A stretch of 7,010 nucleotides of DNA. Origin: Comamonadaceae bacterium (GTDB lineage Bacteria; Pseudomonadota; Gammaproteobacteria; Burkholderiales; Burkholderiaceae_C). Shown piece by piece: positions 6,779 to 7,010 of the stretch (its first letter is position 1; every line of letters begins with the position of its first letter). The notes beneath the pieces were generated by a model that was not told the DNA's origin, ran no database searches, and saw only the letters and a list, made by a program, of their open reading frames with translations. The position numbers and the translations under genes are program-made. The DNA is taken from contig CANGMW010000137.1 of the NCBI GenBank assembly GCA_947454695.1, positions 1 through 7,010 on the forward strand, read 5' to 3'.

Positions 6779-6800
6779 AAGAGACAAGTAAAGAGACAAG
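6779..6800. repeat. Short direct repeat, two 10-base copies, period 12
   Basis: AAGAGACAAG occurs at 6779-6788 and again at 6791-6800, separated by TA. On the transcribed (minus) strand this reads CTTGTCTCTT-TA-CTTGTCTCTT, a pyrimidine-rich leader segment ending 20 bases upstream of the nuoB ribosome binding site. The two copies are identical. No function is evident. It could be a slippage duplication or part of the mRNA leader. Confidence 0.85.
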
Positions 6801-6808
6801 ACGGGTCA

Positions 6809-6884
6809 CCGCCGGGCCGCCCCAAGGCGAGCAAGCCCCCTTGGAGGCCAGCGCGGTACACGACGTGACAAGCGTGGGGGCCAT
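6809..6884. repeat. GC-rich intergenic repeat, copy A
   Basis: This is a roughly 76-base GC-rich element. On the plus strand it contains CCAAGG (6822-6827) and its exact inverse CCTTGG (6839-6844), a 6-base stem with an 11-base loop, flanked by G/C-rich arms. Its right half carries the blocks CAGCG, ACGACGTG, AGCG, a G-run and CCAT in that order. A similar series of blocks occurs in the nuoF-nuoG gap at 2408-2471. From memory, Comamonadaceae genomes carry many dispersed intergenic elements with CCCCAAGG...CCTTGGGG cores, and this looks like a slightly decayed member. That last statement is recall, not a search. No long U-run follows the stem, so it is not a classical terminator. Confidence 0.5.
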
Positions 6885-6886
6885 GC

Positions 6887-7010
6887 TTATTCCCAGTCAA
6901 GGGCGCCTTTTTTCCACTCGTAGGCAAAGCCCACAACCAGAATGGCGATGAAGACCATCGCTGCGCCAAAACCTACCAAGCCCACTTCCTTGAGCGCCAC
7001 GGCCCAGGGA
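6887..7010 (-). CDS. nuoA: NADH-quinone oxidoreductase subunit A, C-terminal 40 residues (5' end outside window)
   Basis: This is the 3' end of nuoA, a small membrane subunit of complex I that sits beside NuoH and NuoJ near the quinone site. Reading from position 7009, the frame gives 40 residues and ends in TAA at 6889-6887. A hydrophobic helix of about 20 residues (GFGAAMVFIAILVVGFAYEW) is followed by the short polar tail KKGALDWE. A tail of the EWKKGALDW(E) type is characteristic of NuoA/ND3 in proteobacteria. The stretch before the helix (WAVALKEVGL) fits the region leading into the last transmembrane segment. The gene leads straight into nuoB after a 141-base gap, as expected for the first gene of a nuo operon. 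The promoter and the two earlier helices lie beyond the window edge. Identification is firm from the tail and the position. Nothing about its full length can be said. Confidence 0.93.
   Translation of the reverse strand, partial: PWAVALKEVGLVGFGAAMVFIAILVVGFAYEWKKGALDWE

Larger units (their letters stand above)
6746..6886 (-). other. nuoA-nuoB intergenic gap, 141 bases
   Basis: This is the longest non-coding stretch in the window. Read in the direction of transcription it holds, in order, a GC-rich imperfect repeat (about 6884-6809), a 10-base direct repeat with 12-base period (6800-6779), and the nuoB Shine-Dalgarno site. I see no convincing -35/-10 pair for an internal promoter and no hairpin followed by a run of U, so read-through from nuoA is the simplest reading. 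Most other junctions in this operon overlap or are separated by 10 to 36 bases, which makes this gap stand out. Confidence 0.8.

Noticed and set aside
6746..6799. N-terminal extension of NuoB by 18 residues from a TTG at 6799
   Set aside because: The added residues are encoded by the direct repeat. The ATG at 6745 has AAGGA at 8 bases and gives the normal NuoB length.
6746..6886. Internal promoter or intrinsic terminator in the nuoA-nuoB gap
   Set aside because: TTGTCA- and TTGTCT-like hexamers occur, but no TATAAT-like partner lies at 16-18 bases. The stem at 6822-6844 is not followed by a U-run.
6742..6969. A 75-residue minus-strand frame across the nuoA end and the nuoA-nuoB gap
   Set aside because: It is out of frame with the clear NuoA C-terminus, continues through the GC-rich repeat, and has no recognisable features.
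1..7010. A novel or undescribed biological system
   Set aside because: The window is fully accounted for by a canonical nuo operon segment. I see no CRISPR array, RNA gene, insertion sequence, foreign gene, frameshift or broken gene.

Overview
The window is a plain piece of the respiratory complex I operon. Eight genes lie head to tail on the minus strand: nuoA (3' end only), nuoB, nuoC, nuoD, nuoE, nuoF, nuoG and nuoH (5' end only). Reading in transcription order from position 7010 down to 1, this is the standard bacterial nuo order. The plus strand holds no gene I can support. The long plus-strand frames there are antisense shadows of GC-rich coding sequence.

The organism is most likely a betaproteobacterium of the Burkholderiales, probably Comamonadaceae (Rhodoferax, Polaromonas, Limnohabitans or a relative). 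This rests on four points: nuoC and nuoD are separate genes, not fused as in enterobacteria; NuoG is a short form (706 residues) without the N7 cluster ligands; the wording of NuoB, NuoD and NuoF resembles that family as I remember it; and GC content is fairly high, roughly 60% by eye. The genus call is from memory, not a search.

Layout: 6887-7010 nuoA C-terminus; 6746-6886 an untranslated 141-base gap with a GC-rich repeat and a 12-base-period direct repeat; 6266-6745 nuoB; 5647-6255 nuoC; 5611-5646 a 36-base gap; 4357-5610 nuoD; 3836-4360 nuoE; 2484-3836 nuoF; 2390-2483 a 94-base gap with what looks like a second, diverged copy of the GC-rich repeat and a hairpin; 269-2389 nuoG; 1-272 nuoH N-terminus. 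The D/E and G/H junctions overlap by 4 bases (ATGA), and E/F overlaps by 1 base (TGATG), so translational coupling is likely.

Together the products form most of the electron path of NADH:quinone oxidoreductase. NuoF takes electrons from NADH through FMN. They pass through iron-sulfur clusters in NuoE, NuoF and NuoG to cluster N2 in NuoB, and reach quinone at the NuoB/NuoD/NuoH interface. NuoC links the peripheral arm, and NuoA and NuoH begin the membrane arm. All cluster ligands expected for N1a, N1b, N2, N3, N4 and N5 are visible.

I found no undescribed system. The points worth a second look are small: an unusual DCGSSTI stretch in NuoD, the two related intergenic repeats, a short direct repeat ahead of nuoB, and a stop/start mini-frame between nuoC and nuoD.
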